A DNA stretch of 64,000 nt, from assembly GCA_016713335.1 (NCBI GenBank), contig JADJPH010000014.1:1-64000 (forward strand). Direction: 5' to 3'. This document shows positions 1 to 11,166 of the stretch, piece by piece. The position numbers were made by a program, and so were the translations under genes. The DNA is from Candidatus Fredericiella danica (GTDB taxonomy: Bacteria > Chloroflexota > Anaerolineae > Caldilineales > Caldilineaceae). Every line of letters begins with the position of its first letter. Position 1 is the stretch's first letter. The notes under the pieces are model-generated. The model was not told where the DNA came from, made no database searches, and saw only the letters and a list, made by a program, of their open reading frames with translations.

Positions 1-2
1 CA

Positions 3-354
3 ACATGTGAAGGTGATGCGGAATTACTTTGGTACGAAATGACAGGCAAAGTCGTTCCGAAATATCAGAACTCAGAATATCCAGTTTTGGCACAGAGAGC
101 GGAAATATCCATTAGGACATACTTTCTTTTCGATTCCGGACCTCGAAGCCCAAGATCGAAAGAGGCTTTACAACTACATAGAGAGAAAGGTGCAAGCTGG
201 CAGAGAACAGTTTGAACGCTATGCATGTGGTGATCCGACGGCAACGGCGGCGCTCTTGGACATAGTTAGAGACCTAAAGGAGACAACTAGTCGAAGTGCA
301 CCCCACTCATCAGCAGCCCGCTGCTACATTTTGAGTCAAATACGTCCAAGATAA
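3..354 (+). pseudogene. 3' end of an unknown gene, frameshifted
   Basis: Coding sense is readable but split. One frame from position 3 gives a plausible start (ELLWYEMTGKVVPKYQ), and another frame carries on from about 95 to a TAA at 352-354 (GHTFFSIPDLEAQDRKRLYN, ERKVQAGREQFERY). One indel near 95-110 would join them. The fragment is basic and helical, and I do not recognise the family. It lies 53 bases upstream of the methylase gene on the same strand, so it is probably the end of another gene of the same island. The 5' part is outside the window. Confidence 0.4.
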
Positions 355-407
355 TCAGTGGCTCCAGGCGGCGAGTCCGTTCCCTAGATAGCGGAGGCGG
401 CGTCTGA

Positions 408-1876
408 ATGTCTAGTCTTGAATCGGCAATCGTCCAACGTCTCTGGAACTACTGCCATGTGCTGCGCGACGATGGTGTATCCTACGGTGATTATGTCGAA
501 CAGTTGACATACTTACTGTTTCTGAAGATGGATGATGAAAATGTCCAAGAAGGTGGGTCTAGTCAAATTGGCCAGCAATACAACTGGCAGAGTCTCCTCA
601 TACTAGATGGCGTCGACTCGGGAAATTCATTATCGAGAGATTGACCGAACTCGGAAAAGGTATAGGTCTCATCCCAACAATCTTCCGCAAAGCTCAGAAT
701 CGCATCCAGAATCCAGCAAAACTACGTCGACTTGTAACACTCATCGACAGGGAATCGTGGACAGGGATGAAAGTGGATGTCAAAGGCGCAATTTATGAGG
801 GTCTGCTGGAAAAAAACGCCCAAGATATCAAATCGGGTGCTGCCGATACTTTACGACGCGGCCACTAATTCAGGCAATAGTTGCAGTAATGCAACCAAAG
901 CCAGGTGATACGATCTGTGATCCGGCTTGCGGCACAGGCGGATTTCTGCTCGCTGCCCACCAACATATTATTGACACCTACTCGCCGCTCAATCGGAATC
1001 AAGCAGAGCAACTGAGAGATCAAATGCTATATGGCTGGGAAATTGTCGACAGCGCAGCCAGACTCGCAGTGATGAATCTCTATCTACATGGCATCAGTGG
1101 CGCAGAAAGCCCAATCACGGTAGAGATAGCCTCGCATCCAAGAACCAACTCGCCGTTTCGATCTTGCTTACCAATCCACCATTCGGCAGAAAGAGCAGCA
1201 CGGCAATCTTTGTTGAACTAGACGAAGATGCAAAAGACAGCAAGGAAGTTGTGCGCAGTGACTTCTGGACTCGACTGGCAATAAGCAACTGAACTTTGTC
1301 CAACATGTGCGTTCGCTGCTGGAGATTCATGGCCGGGCGGCGGTTGTCGTACCCGACAATGTGTTGTTGAAGGGGGCACTGGCGAAGTCATCAGGCGGAA
1401 GCTGCTGCACGAATGTGATGTGCACACTTTGTTGCGGTTGCCGACAGGAATCTTTTACAGGCAGGGGGCGTCAAGGCCAACGTGATCTTCTTTGACCGCA
1501 AGCCTGCCCGCGAAAAACCCTGGACCAAACAGCTTTGGATCTACGATCTGCGCACGAACACCAATATCACTCTGAAAAAGAACCCGTTGACGCGCGCCGA
1601 TCTTGCGGAATTTGAACAATGCTTCCAGCCCGAAAGTCGATTTACACGCACGCCGACCTGGTCACCAGAGACGCCCGATGGACGATGGCGCGTATATACC
1701 TACGAAGAGCTGATTGCGCGCAACACAACAAATCTGGACATCTTCTGGTTGCGAGCAAAGGGCTGGAAGACACAAACGACTTGCCAGAGCCCGATGTTTT
1801 GGCCGAGGAAATCATAGAGGATTTGGCGGCGGCGTTGGCGCAGTTTCAGGAGATTTTGGATGATTTACGACCATAA
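408..1876 (+). pseudogene. hsdM: Type I-style N6-adenine DNA methyltransferase (HsdM-like), several frameshifts
   Basis: SAM-dependent adenine methylase of the HsdM family. The start (MSSLESAIVQRLWNYCHVLR) matches the HsdM_N helical domain. The SAM-binding motif DPACGTGGF is at about 919-945, the catalytic motif NPPFGRKSS begins at 1173 in another frame, and VVVPDNVLLKG follows near 1340. The C-terminal part (ANVIFFDRKPA, WIYDLRTN) lies in a third frame and ends at a TAA at 1874-1876. The span of about 489 codons is normal for HsdM, so nothing large is missing, only small indels (near 635, 860, 1150, 1280, 1400 and 1780). No hsdS or hsdR is in the window. The following genes suggest it serves a BREX/DISARM-like multi-gene defence system rather than classical type I restriction. 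The family is clear; the system is inferred. Confidence 0.8.
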
Positions 1877-2014
1877 AACCAAGGGTTTACTTTTGAGAAA
1901 TCAGGTGCAATAAGGCACAGCCGATCCCATAAACACACACGAGGCATCTTGCGAGACGGCGCCCCTTCGCCCGAACCCGACTCGCTCACAGCACACCCGG
2001 AGCTTTGATTTGCC

Positions 2015-3468
2015 ATGAGTGAGACTATTGTAGGTCCATTATCAGTACAGTATCTGAACGCCGCGATGGACGAAGAATTCCGTAACAAGGTAGTCAGGCG
2101 AGCACTCGACCAACTTGATCGCGTTACGCGGAATCAGCGCGCGACCTAAAAGCTGCGATTCGCAAATCGGTCGTGATCCCAGGATTCACAGACCCGACGC
2201 GAGCCATAAGGAGTGCTAAGTATCCATCCCTTGTGATCCAGATCGGCGAAGCAATGCCCGCATCGAGTTTGCTGACAAGTGCAGTCTTGACGGTATGGAC
2301 CGAATCGCAAGGCAACTTAAGGGACCATGCAGATAGCTTTTTGCTGGAGGCTGGACTGCCCAGCGTACAAGCTTCCCGAGTTGCGGAGATATTTCCGGAC
2401 GTTTGGCCACTAACCCAAATGACTCACTGGGCTGACAACTTTACGAGAAACACCCGGAATACGAGGAATGATGTCGCGCTCATGTGCTGCATCACTGGCC
2501 GGGTGCTGATTCCAGATGGGATGGCAGAAGAACCGTTGGCTGATGACGAAGTCAATTTTCCTTCGTCAGAACCAATTCCAGTTGTGCTTGGGAAGGACAA
2601 CGTACGCAAACGATGCTCCCGCATGGGAACATGAGGATCAGCTTATGCCTAGCCTCGCATCTACTTTGCAAGCGATACTCGAATCAACTCGAGGCGATCC
2701 CGTCAGGCGACTGCGAATGGGACCAGATTCCAGTATTAGTAACATCAATTCAAACCTTTGGCAGAACGCAAGTTGCAGGATCGGAATCATGAACGCACGC
2801 TTCTTGCCTGACGATCTCCGAATTAATGAAGACAGCCGCGCCTCTTCTGGATTGGTGGAGCTTGAGACGTATCTGGATGGTCGGCTGACCGCTGTCCCGT
2901 GCTACAAAGCACTGCAGAGGTGACAGCGAGCGTTAAGGAATGGCAGGTGATCTGGTCGAATTCGATAGGCGCCGACAGGTTGCCGACGGCAAACAGAAAT
3001 GAAGCGAAGACAAATCAGCGAATTCTGGACGAATTCGAGGGTAGAATTCAACATAGGTATACCGAACTCGATACTACGCTTGGAAATGGCACGCCTGCAC
3101 CGATCACACCACCTGGAGGCGGTGACAATCTAAACGTAGCGTCCAGCCTACCAGATGTTGCTGCAGAATCGACCGAATTGCCAACCAATGCCTTGTTGCA
3201 TGACGAAACCGAAGTCACGATCAACGAAGAGGTACCAGTTGTGGACGCAGCGGTTGCAGACAGCATGCTAGGTTCAGGCACGAGTGGCCGCACTTCGGAT
3301 GTTCATTTGTTAGCGGACGACGCGATTTCACTGACAGCGAAGACCTACAACACGGCTGATGCGGAAGTTAACCTGGCAATGGAGGTGATGAAAGAGAGTG
3401 GCGCAACCCCTGAAACATCGCTGCCTTATGCTTTAGCAGATGAAGTCGAAGCAGCGGGTGAACAATGA
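2015..3468 (+). pseudogene. Unknown protein of the defence island (~480 residues), frameshifted
   Basis: Starts at ATG 2015 (MSETIVGPLSVQYLNAAMDE). A break near 2140 shifts to the frame that carries SVVIPGFTDPTRAIRSAKYP, and further breaks near 2600 and 2900 lead to the last frame, which ends with AAGEQ and TGA at 3466-3468. The N-terminal half looks globular and mostly helical; the C-terminal half (3050-3468) is acidic, rich in A, E, D, T and S, and probably disordered. The stop overlaps the ATG of the next gene at 3465 (ATGA), so the two are translationally coupled. I do not recognise the family. From position it is a partner of the giant ATPase. Confidence 0.5.
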
Positions 3469-6400
3469 AGCCTCAAATGCAGATCAATCCAACCCAGCCG
3501 ATGTTACACTCCGCGTCCGGCGACCTACTGGAGCCAATCGCGTTCGCGCCTGCAGATGCTTCCAATAAGCAAGTGAAGTTGCCGCATGCCGAGGGTACAG
3601 TATCGTCTACTGGCGCCACAGCAGACGATGATGAGACATGGAATTTGCTTCTGTGGGATATGTTGGCGGACAACGACCTATCTGGCGCATATTGGTTGAC
3701 ACATTCGTTGGCCGCAAGAGGACAATCAACACCGGTGTCTGATTGGCTGATAGCGTCGATATACGGAGCACAATTCGTTAGTGGCGACACGCCAAGCCTT
3801 GCGCGCAGTCTGCTTGAGATCGTGCAGACCCACGAAATCGACACAACGCGGCACAAAAACCTTGAATTGCTTACCCTGGCTGCTGCCATGCGGCCGGCAC
3901 TGGTGGCGCCGTCAAGTGGATTGATAGGGTGGGTCAACGCGCCAGTGATGTGCCCGGCGCTACGTGATCTCGCACAAGCGATCCATGATTTCGCGGCTTT
4001 TGGCCTAAGCCTTCAACGTGAAGATATCCTGGGCGTCGCCGACGAAGCGGAGCGCAAGAAAACAATCGCAGAAGCTTCCCGAGAAGCCCGTCGGTGGCTG
4101 GATGATGCCCCTAGTCGCAAAAAACGCGCCAATGTAGTCTGGCGATCACTGGTTGGCCCCAAGGGCAAGCTCCGGGAGTTCTTACAACCAGTTTGTGACA
4201 ACCGTAGTGAAAAACTGGCCGCAGTACGTTCCTCACTGGAATATTGGCAAGATCGCCATGAGGTCGACACTTGCTTTGACGAATTGAACAGACAAGCCAG
4301 TCAGGGTCGTCCTGAGCGACTTACCAATTCGAACACCAAGATCTGTATCGCGAGGTTGAGAAAGCTACCGAACTAGCAGAGCAATGGCGCCAGCTCGTAC
4401 AACGAGCCAATACCATTGACAAGAGGGGCGACAAATACAGAGCGCAGATTTCCGCGTTGCGCAGCAGCATTCAGAATTCACTTCCCGATGTCGACGCCGC
4501 CATTGAAGAACTCAGCGAAGAGACCCTGCCACCCGACATTTCATCATCGGCAAAGGTCCTAAGAGCCAAGTTGGATCAACTTCTCGACATGTTGGACCTT
4601 ACACCACCAGCGAGTTCAAGCAAGGTCGAGATAGCTGGTCGTTACCCTTGGGCAATGATTCGCTCGATCAACTGTTGGCTGACCGGTTGCTACTGCTACC
4701 TGAGATTTCCTCGACGAGTATGGCTTACCAATTCGGCAAGTGTACCAGAGATTGCACCTCGACTGCGCGATGCCAGACAAACACACCGGACGCTAATACG
4801 GCTGCGCAACTCTGGTTGGCGCAACAAGACTATCGGTTCGTTGATCGGCTGCTGCTTGCCAACGCCGGTGACCTGGAAACCGATTTTTGCAGCAGTATGA
4901 TGATGCCCTGGGCGCCTCACGCGCGACACTGCGCGCAGCAATCAATGAGACCAATGAAGTCATCGAGCGGGCACTTCTTGATGATGCGATCGATGAAGAC
5001 CGGCGTGCCAAGTACTTATCGGTCACCGAACTGGTTTCAGTCAAAGAAGTCCGTGATTTTAAGGCATTGCTAGTCGTTTGAGCAGATCAAGCTCCAAATT
5101 GACGAATCTGTTGTCGAGCGGGTTGACCGCCTGCGGACACAATACATCAATTGCGGCACAATTGCGAGCGTCGCGCCCTGACCTCGTTGAAACCGAGCGA
5201 CAAATCTTCGATCTTGTCGATTCAGCTTTTGAGCGACCCGATGTAAGGGTCGTTATTGGAGTCACTCTGCTCGTCTCCAGGAAGTACTTGACAAAGGCAC
5301 GATGCTCCCGAACGATTGGAACGTGCCGGCGGCGAGTAGGATTGGCTCGTGGAATTCATCTCTGCGACCCCGAATATCAACTTTGGCTCGGGCAATCACA
5401 AGATGCATTTCAGCGTATCGCTACCGCAATTGATAATGGCGCTGGAATAGAGGGACTACAATTCAGCGTAGTTCCTGAACCTCATCGGCGGGAGGTAGTC
5501 ACAGCGATGCAATCCTGGCGCATCTTGAAGCAACAGGGAATCAAAAGCAACAGCGTCGCGACACTGCTCCCGTCCATCTTGCAATTCCTTGGATTTGAAC
5601 GGCCTGTGGATAGTGCTTTGGCTGTTGAAATAAAGAAGAGCGGGCTGATTGGTTGCACGCTCGTGCACATATGACATCCGGTGATTGGCGCGGCCAATTC
5701 GGAATTTGGTTCACTTGCAGGGGTCACAGTATGACGTCATTTGTTTTTGGGCGGACCGGTGTGAATACAATTGTAGGCAAAATTCGTGACCTTGCCGTCC
5801 ACAACCGTGCGGTGATTCTGCTCTACTTTGGCCAACTGACATTGCAGCAAAAGCGAGAAATCGGGCGAGCAGTCCATGAAAATGAACTGGCGGTGGCAAT
5901 TTAGATGAGACGCTCTTGCTCTACTTGGCGCAGGTGCCAAATGTACGTTTTCAGGCATTTTGCACTGCACACTACCACTTACTTTGCTGAACCCGTATCG
6001 CCCATTCCAAGCTGGCGATGTACCTCCCTGAAATGTTCTATGGCAGAGAATCCATGGCTAGGAACTGCAACAGCAGGGCGGAAGCCGTCTTGTCTTTGGA
6101 GGTCGCCAACTCGGCAAGTCCGCCCTATTGCGCCATGTGGAACGGCAATTTCACCATCCTGAGCGTGAACAGTACGCATGGATCGAAAATATGAACTCAT
6201 TTTTGATCCTCCCGCAGGAAAATCGTTCGACAACCTATGGAGAAATCTGCGCGAAGAGTTCAAATCGCGAAAATTGCTGGACGCGGGAATCAGAACCGAC
6301 AAGACAGAAGAAATTGCGCGGCGAATTGAAGATGCGATGAAGTCAAATCCCAAGCAACGCGTCATTGTGATGCTTGATGAAGCAGATGGATTTCTGGACG

Positions 6401-8083
6401 CCGACGCCAGAGAGGGTTTTCGGACAGTCATTGCATTGCGCCAACTCATGCTCGACACTGGACAGCGGTTCAAGATTATTTTCGCCGGCCTCCAAAACGT
6501 ACAACGATTTCAAGGGATTCCCGATCAACCGCTCGCACATTTTGGCACGCCAGTATCTGTCGGCCCACTGGAGCCTGCTGAAGCTCAGCTCCTGGTTCGC
6601 CAACCCCTTGAGATGCTTGGATATCGTCTGGAAGACGATGGTGCAATTCTCAGAATTCTTTCATACACCAAATTACCATCCTGGTCTAATTCAGTATTTC
6701 TGCCAAGAGTTGCTAAAGCAACGGCGAGAACGATCAGGCAATACCCTACCTCCCTATCTGATCCCGAAAGGTAGACATTCAAGACATCATCGCGCCCAAC
6801 AAATTGCGGGATCATATTCGGGAACGCTTTGAATGGACGCTTGCCTTGGATATTCACTACCAGGCGATTATCTGGACGCTATCTAACATCAAGCCAATAA
6901 CCACGATGGTTTTGATGGTGCGTACTCACCAGGTGACATCCTCCAGTTAGTTCGTATTTGGTGGTCGGCTGGCTTCAACGGAACTTCAATTGATCAATTC
7001 CGTGGCTGGCTCGATGAGTTGTGCGGTCTTGGCGTTTTTGGTGCGCAATGCAAAGGGCCACTATCGCCTGCGCAACCCCAATATGGTGCGCCTATTAGGA
7101 AAAGAAACTGAAATAGGATCGGCTACTCGAGCTATCCGAGAAACCCCGCATTCTGGCGATGGAAGGCGACAGCCATCACGCGTTTCTAGATGATAAGGCG
7201 AGTCGCTATAGCCCGCTGAGCTTCGCCGAAGAGCGCAGGCTTACACCGCAACGAAGCGGGGTTGGATTAGTCTTCATATCTGATGACATTGGGCGCTGTC
7301 TCAGCTTTGCCCACTTCAATTCAGAGGTTCATCCCCGCTGATTTGCCTCCTGGAATCGGCGACTGTGACGAGATCCTTCGAAGTTGGCGCAAACGATTAG
7401 ATGCGTGGCTCCAAAAGTATGTGAATGCTCGCGAAAATACGAGCGGTTGCTCGTATTTCAGCGAGTGCTTGTTACTACTCCAAAACGTCTGGCCACCCTA
7501 GTCGAACAAGGCGCTAAAGGTCTGCCAACGACGTCAAGCGAAGAGCCGTTGGTTGCGTGCTCTTCTTGCTCAATACAAGCTGTGCGTGGCAATGGATGAA
7601 TATATCGGATTCAGATCGCGCGGTTCTCGAAAGTGCAGTGGATGCAACGATTAGTCCTCAAACGTGGACATTGTCTGCGATCAGACGCCGACTCGCTCAA
7701 CACGAAAAGCTCGACACGAATGATGTCGTGACGAACGAAGTTTATCGGGTGACAGGAGGATGGCCAACCCTCCTTGATCTTCTGTTTGATCGATGCGGCA
7801 AAGAAACAGACATGAGGGCTGCTATCCTTCAACTTGGAGCGCAATTGGGCGATCCAGATTCTGACATATCCAGTCAGATGCGGCGACAACTTGGGATCAC
7901 TGAACCAGCAAGTGCGGCGCGCGCATTTAAATTCATCGTTAAGGATGGTGAAGGTAAGCTGATCCGTTCTATTGACTTCGCGCTGATCGGCGGCGAGCCA
8001 GCTACAGCCAGCCAGTGTAATGTGTACGTGACAATTTACTGCAGGTCGATCCGATTGTTGCGCAGGTGGCGTCACAAATATGA
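3465..8083 (+). pseudogene. Giant AAA ATPase of a defence-type island (~1540 residues), many frameshifts
   Basis: One long gene read through several frames. The N-terminal ~300 residues (3465-4376) are helical (WNLLLWDMLADNDLSGAYWL, LLTLAAAMRPALVAPSSGLI). A coiled-coil-like stretch follows at about 4350-5240. The segment before the ATPase contains NPYRPFQAGDVPPEMFYGRE, a common entry to ORC/Cdc6-like AAA modules. Walker A GGRQLGKSALL is at 6098-6130 and Walker B VIVMLDEAD at 6361-6387, followed by a sensor-like KIIFAGLQNVQRF. After it come winged-helix-like and GGWPTLLDLLF segments typical of STAND/ORC-like ATPases (7560-7960). The gene ends VDPIVAQVASQI at TGA 8081-8083 and overlaps both neighbours by ATGA. 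It is probably the motor or sensor of an antiphage complex. At least eight indels are needed to restore it; no large deletion is evident. Confidence 0.6.
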
Positions 8084-9377
8084 CGATGCAAATACTCGAG
8101 CCGGCAGGAAGTTTGCCAAGTATTCAAAGATTTGTCGACGCAATACTCGAGGACCTCTGCGCGCTGCGCAACATTCTGGTGCTCCTGCCCGCCACAATTG
8201 AACCAGATTGGGTCTGGTCGCTGACATCTACTAGGCTTGAAAAACGGCCATTTGCTACCGACACAGTCGAAACCCAACGACTCGACTGCTCAGACGGTGT
8301 TGCAGCCTCACTGGGCAAGCGCTGTCTGCAGAATGGCGGTCAAAGACAGCACCAAGAAACACCGCTGCGCTCATGTCCTGTACAAATCTGCCTGACATCG
8401 TGTATCTAGAGGGGCTAGACAACCTAACGATCCTCGCACAGAGCGCTTGGCTACGATTCCTCAAGAGTTGGGCGGACTTGAGTCAAGACTCGCTACACAA
8501 GGGGATTGCCAAGACAACCGTGTTTTGCGCGATTCTACGCGCAGACCGAGTGGCTCTTGAGCAAATCGAGAGCAACGTGCGGCTTGCGGTTCGTTGGTGG
8601 TGGGGTTTTCCATCTGCGCTCGAGATGAGGCTCTTGTGGCGTCGCGTTGGTGATGAATATTCAAGACCAAGATTGGAAGCCGAATGGCAGAACATCTTGT
8701 TCCGTCTGTGGTTGGCAGCGACATTGTTCTCGCTGATCGATTATGCAATAACGAGTTCATCACCATCGGCGACGGTAGCATCTCAAGCGCAGAATCTCGT
8801 TGAGGAGCGAGGGTGGACAAACGAAAAGTTGCAGTAATGGGGCGCTACTCATGTGATCGGAGTCAACGCGCGACGATACAATCAGCCCACCGAGCATAAC
8901 ACCCCCGGAGCATGCGGGCATTGTGGTCGCATGGTGCCGTCGCCGCAACTCCAAGAGTACGGCGTCGAATTTCATCCGGGAGCTTTGCTTGCGCTTGATC
9001 GACGTAGCGAATTCGAATTCCGATTCTGTCGGGGCCAGGCGGGGTTACTCCTGCCAATCCTAGATAACATGCGGATTGAGTTTTGCGGTTACCTGGTTCG
9101 AAACTATGGTCAAGACTGGCCATACAAGTGGTCGCTTCCAGAATTTCGCGATGAAGCCGACGCAGTCAGGGAAAACGCGCTCGCGTGCGGCTGGGGCCAC
9201 ATGGGATGGCTAATTAGAAAGATACCAGAACTTAAACCTGAACGACAGTGGTTGCAATTGATCGACCCCGCAACTAATGTCCGCAATAAACTTGCACATT
9301 GCCGATTTGTCACACAACTTGAATATGAAGAGGTATTGAAACAATACTTATCATTTGTCAAGTCCAAGTTCAAGTAG
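8080..9377 (+). pseudogene. Island protein with C-terminal RNxxAH (HEPN-like) motif, frameshifted
   Basis: Begins at ATG 8080, overlapping the stop of the giant ATPase gene. The start (MTMQILEPAGSLPSIQRFVD, NILVLLPATIEPDWVW) shifts frame near 8220 to PDIVYLEGLDNLTIL and RWWWGFPSALEMRLL (8373 onward), and again near 8700-8840 to the C-terminal part (LLALDRRSEF, CRGQAGLLLPILDN, WGHMGWLIRKIPEL). It ends at TAG 9375-9377. Residues VRNKLAHCR near 9280-9306 fit the RX4H signature of HEPN ribonucleases, but RNxLAH also occurs in non-catalytic HEPN-like helper domains. The restored length is about 430 residues. As the last gene of the coupled operon it may be an effector or scaffold. Function is not established. 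Confidence 0.5.
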
Positions 9378-9492
9378 CAGTGAGCGGTGTCGGAAATTGC
9401 GAGACCCATCATTTGGCGACAAATCCCGACCAGAGTGCATCGCTTGCACCTCTGCTCGATTCAAAGCTTGTAGTATTAATGCCGCCACGGAG

Positions 9493-9798
9493 GTGAACCC
9501 TACGTCCAAATTCGAATACACCAACGGCGAACTGCCAACGCCGGCGGAATTCGCCCGCCAACTGAAGGAAGCGAGCGCGAACTACGACCCGCTTGAGGAA
9601 CTCCTTGCGTTGGAACGGGAGCTTCTGCTCCAGGAGCAGCAGTATGGTCTCAGTTCCGCCGAATTCTATCGCCAGTTTCTGGCCGGTGAAGGCGGCGACT
9701 CACCAGACATCATCATGTGGGTGGGTTACTATGAGGCATACCTTCGTCTCAAGACTACAATCTCTCAACGCTTGGGTCTGGTCGTAAATGCATCGTAG
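9493..9798 (+). CDS. Small acidic antitoxin-like protein, unpaired
   Basis: About 101 residues (FEYTNGELPTPAEFARQLKE, DPLEELLALERELLLQEQQY, SSAEFYRQFLAGEGGDSPDI). This resembles small helical proteins found beside predicted toxins in cyanobacteria and Chloroflexota. The open frame reaches back to 9355, but the Ser/Arg-rich upstream part looks non-coding, so GTG 9493 is the likelier start. The GGAG before it is too close for a normal ribosome site, which leaves the start uncertain. No toxin gene follows: the next 640 bases hold only repeats. It is either a solitary antitoxin or the remnant of a pair. Confidence 0.5.
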   Translation: MNPTSKFEYTNGELPTPAEFARQLKEASANYDPLEELLALERELLLQEQQYGLSSAEFYRQFLAGEGGDSPDIIMWVGYYEAYLRLKTTISQRLGLVVNAS

Positions 9799-10444
9799 CA
9801 ATGATGCTCAATCCGCATCGATAGCGTTGGCCGCCGGCGAACGTGCACGGCAAGTTCCAGGCTCGTTTGTTGGCGCGTCAGGTGCGCCCGGCGCGGCTCA
9901 GCCTAAGCCGGTGCATCTGTTTTTGTCTTCATCCGCTGTAGTGTGTCTTCTGTCCTTTGTCACCACCGTGTGCGACGCACTGGCGACAGGTTGCTCGGTC
10001 CGGTGAGGGGATCTGCGCCAGTGCGACGCACGGCCAGCCGCCGCCATCGCCACCAATTCTGTTCCGGTCTCAATCAGTTGTAGTGCCCTTCGTCAACCTC
10101 AACGCGCACAGCCTGCCCGACAGAACCACCAAATCCGTTCCGGTCCGAAATCCGGTGTAGTGGTTTTGCGTGGCCAATCCATTCGCCGTGGCCACCTGAA
10201 TTCGCCGGCACGGTCACCGGCTACAAGCCGTAGCTACGGTCGGGGACGGTTCGTGCGTCGTGGCCAGGTGAATGCGTCGACACGGTCACCGGCTACAAGC
10301 CGTAGCTACGGTGGGGACGATCACCCTCCGTGGACAGCGCAACCGCCGGGCCAAAGCCCAGCCAAAGCATCCGTGAAATCCGGGTCATCCGCTCAATCCG
10401 TGATTCAGACAGCCCAAAGCCTTCGCCCCGCCTTCGATAACTGC
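9799..10444. other. Non-coding stretch with degenerate repeats
   Basis: No convincing gene in 646 bases. Open frames here lack family resemblance and a ribosome site. The stretch contains loosely repeated phrases such as a gttccggt...tgtagtg block near 10060-10085 and 10133-10163, and the 72-base-period repeat listed separately. It separates the A/T-richer island on the left from the toxin-antitoxin genes. Confidence 0.6.
10188..10312. repeat. Two-copy tandem repeat with a palindromic core
   Basis: Two copies with a 72-base period: 10188-10240 and 10260-10312. The last 31 bases of each (10210-10240 and 10282-10312) are identical, and the first ~22 are similar. Each copy contains the perfect 12-base palindrome CCGTAGCTACGG. 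It may be a degenerate mobile repeat (REP-like) or a hairpin in RNA. Function unknown. Confidence 0.7.
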
Positions 10445-10741
10445 TCACTCTTCCTCTTGAGTCCCCCCTCCATACCCCGGCCCGCGCTCGGCCAACGCCC
10501 AGAACTCACTTTCCGGGATCGCCTTTCCTGCCGCGATGCTTCCCTGTGACTGCGCCAACATCGCCTGAAAACGCGGCGAACGCGCCAGCAGCAGATCTTC
10601 CAAGTCGTCGTCACTCAACGGAACCAATAGCACCGCCACTGCCTTGTCATTGCGCGTGATCACAATCGGCCCCTCCTCCCGCGCCTGGTCCACATACGCA
10701 CTCAATCGCGCTTTGACATCCGCCATTGGGGCAATTCTCAT
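10445..10741 (-). CDS. Phd/YefM-family antitoxin
   Basis: A 98-residue protein that starts MRIAPMADVKARLSAYVDQA and continues with the Phd/YefM DNA-binding fold (EEGPIVITRNDKAVAVLLVP). The C-terminal tail (LLLARSPRFQAMLAQSQ...) would wrap and neutralise the toxin. A ribosome site (GGAGG) lies just upstream, inside the end of the toxin gene. The toxin gene is upstream and overlaps it, the reverse of the usual antitoxin-first order. Such antitoxins usually repress their own operon. Confidence 0.85.
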   Translation of the reverse strand: MRIAPMADVKARLSAYVDQAREEGPIVITRNDKAVAVLLVPLSDDDLEDLLLARSPRFQAMLAQSQGSIAAGKAIPESEFWALAERGPGYGGGTQEEE

Positions 10742-11057
10742 GGTCGAAATTCCTCCCTCCCACTAAGAGGCGTGCGGCCAACTTCACGCCTATCGCCAGC
10801 ACACTCACCATTTTCGTGTCTTCGTCAACGACGTAGAACACGCGAAATCGGTTTCGAGGGCCGCAACGCAATTCCCAGGTTGCACCAAAGGGCGCGGGTT
10901 GAAGCAACTGCTTCCGATTGCGCGTTGGCTCGAGTGGCACGTGGCTCAATTGCTCATGAATCACCGTACGCAACAGGCCGTGATGCTGGCGTGGTATCAC
11001 CTCTAAATGACGCAGCACCTCAGGTGCAAACTGGATCGAGAAGTCAGTGCGCCTCAT
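10738..11057 (-). CDS. RelE/ParE-family toxin (C-terminal frameshift likely)
   Basis: Small basic toxin of the RelE/ParE fold: MRRTDFSIQFAPEVLRHLEV, GATWELRCGPRNRFRVFYVV, VLAIGVKLAARLLVGG. RelE members cleave mRNA at the ribosome and ParE members inhibit gyrase; which applies is not clear. Read as given, the frame runs on into the antitoxin gene to 10647 (136 residues, Cys/Gly-rich tail). One extra base in the GGGAGGGAGG run near 10755-10765 gives GGREEFRP and a TGA at 10740-10738 overlapping the antitoxin ATG, which is the family's normal length (~106) and a normal junction. I take that as the true end. Confidence 0.7.
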
Positions 11058-11129
11058 GAGTCTGAATTATAGTCGATAATCCAGTCCGAATACAAGACAA
11101 CTCCGCCCCGGCTTGCCTGACTCACTGCA

Positions 11130-11158
11130 TTGCCCTGGACGGCGCTTTCCGCTATACT
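11130..11158 (+). promoter_or_regulatory. Predicted sigma70-type promoter of the vapBC-like operon
   Basis: TTGCCC at 11130-11135 and TATACT at 11153-11158, separated by 17 bases. Transcription would start near 11165, about 44 bases before the GTG of the antitoxin. Predicted by eye only. Confidence 0.5.
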
Positions 11159-11166
11159 GATAGTAC

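Noticed and set aside
10188..10312. CRISPR-like two-repeat array
   Set aside because: Only two copies, flanks similar to each other, no cas genes.
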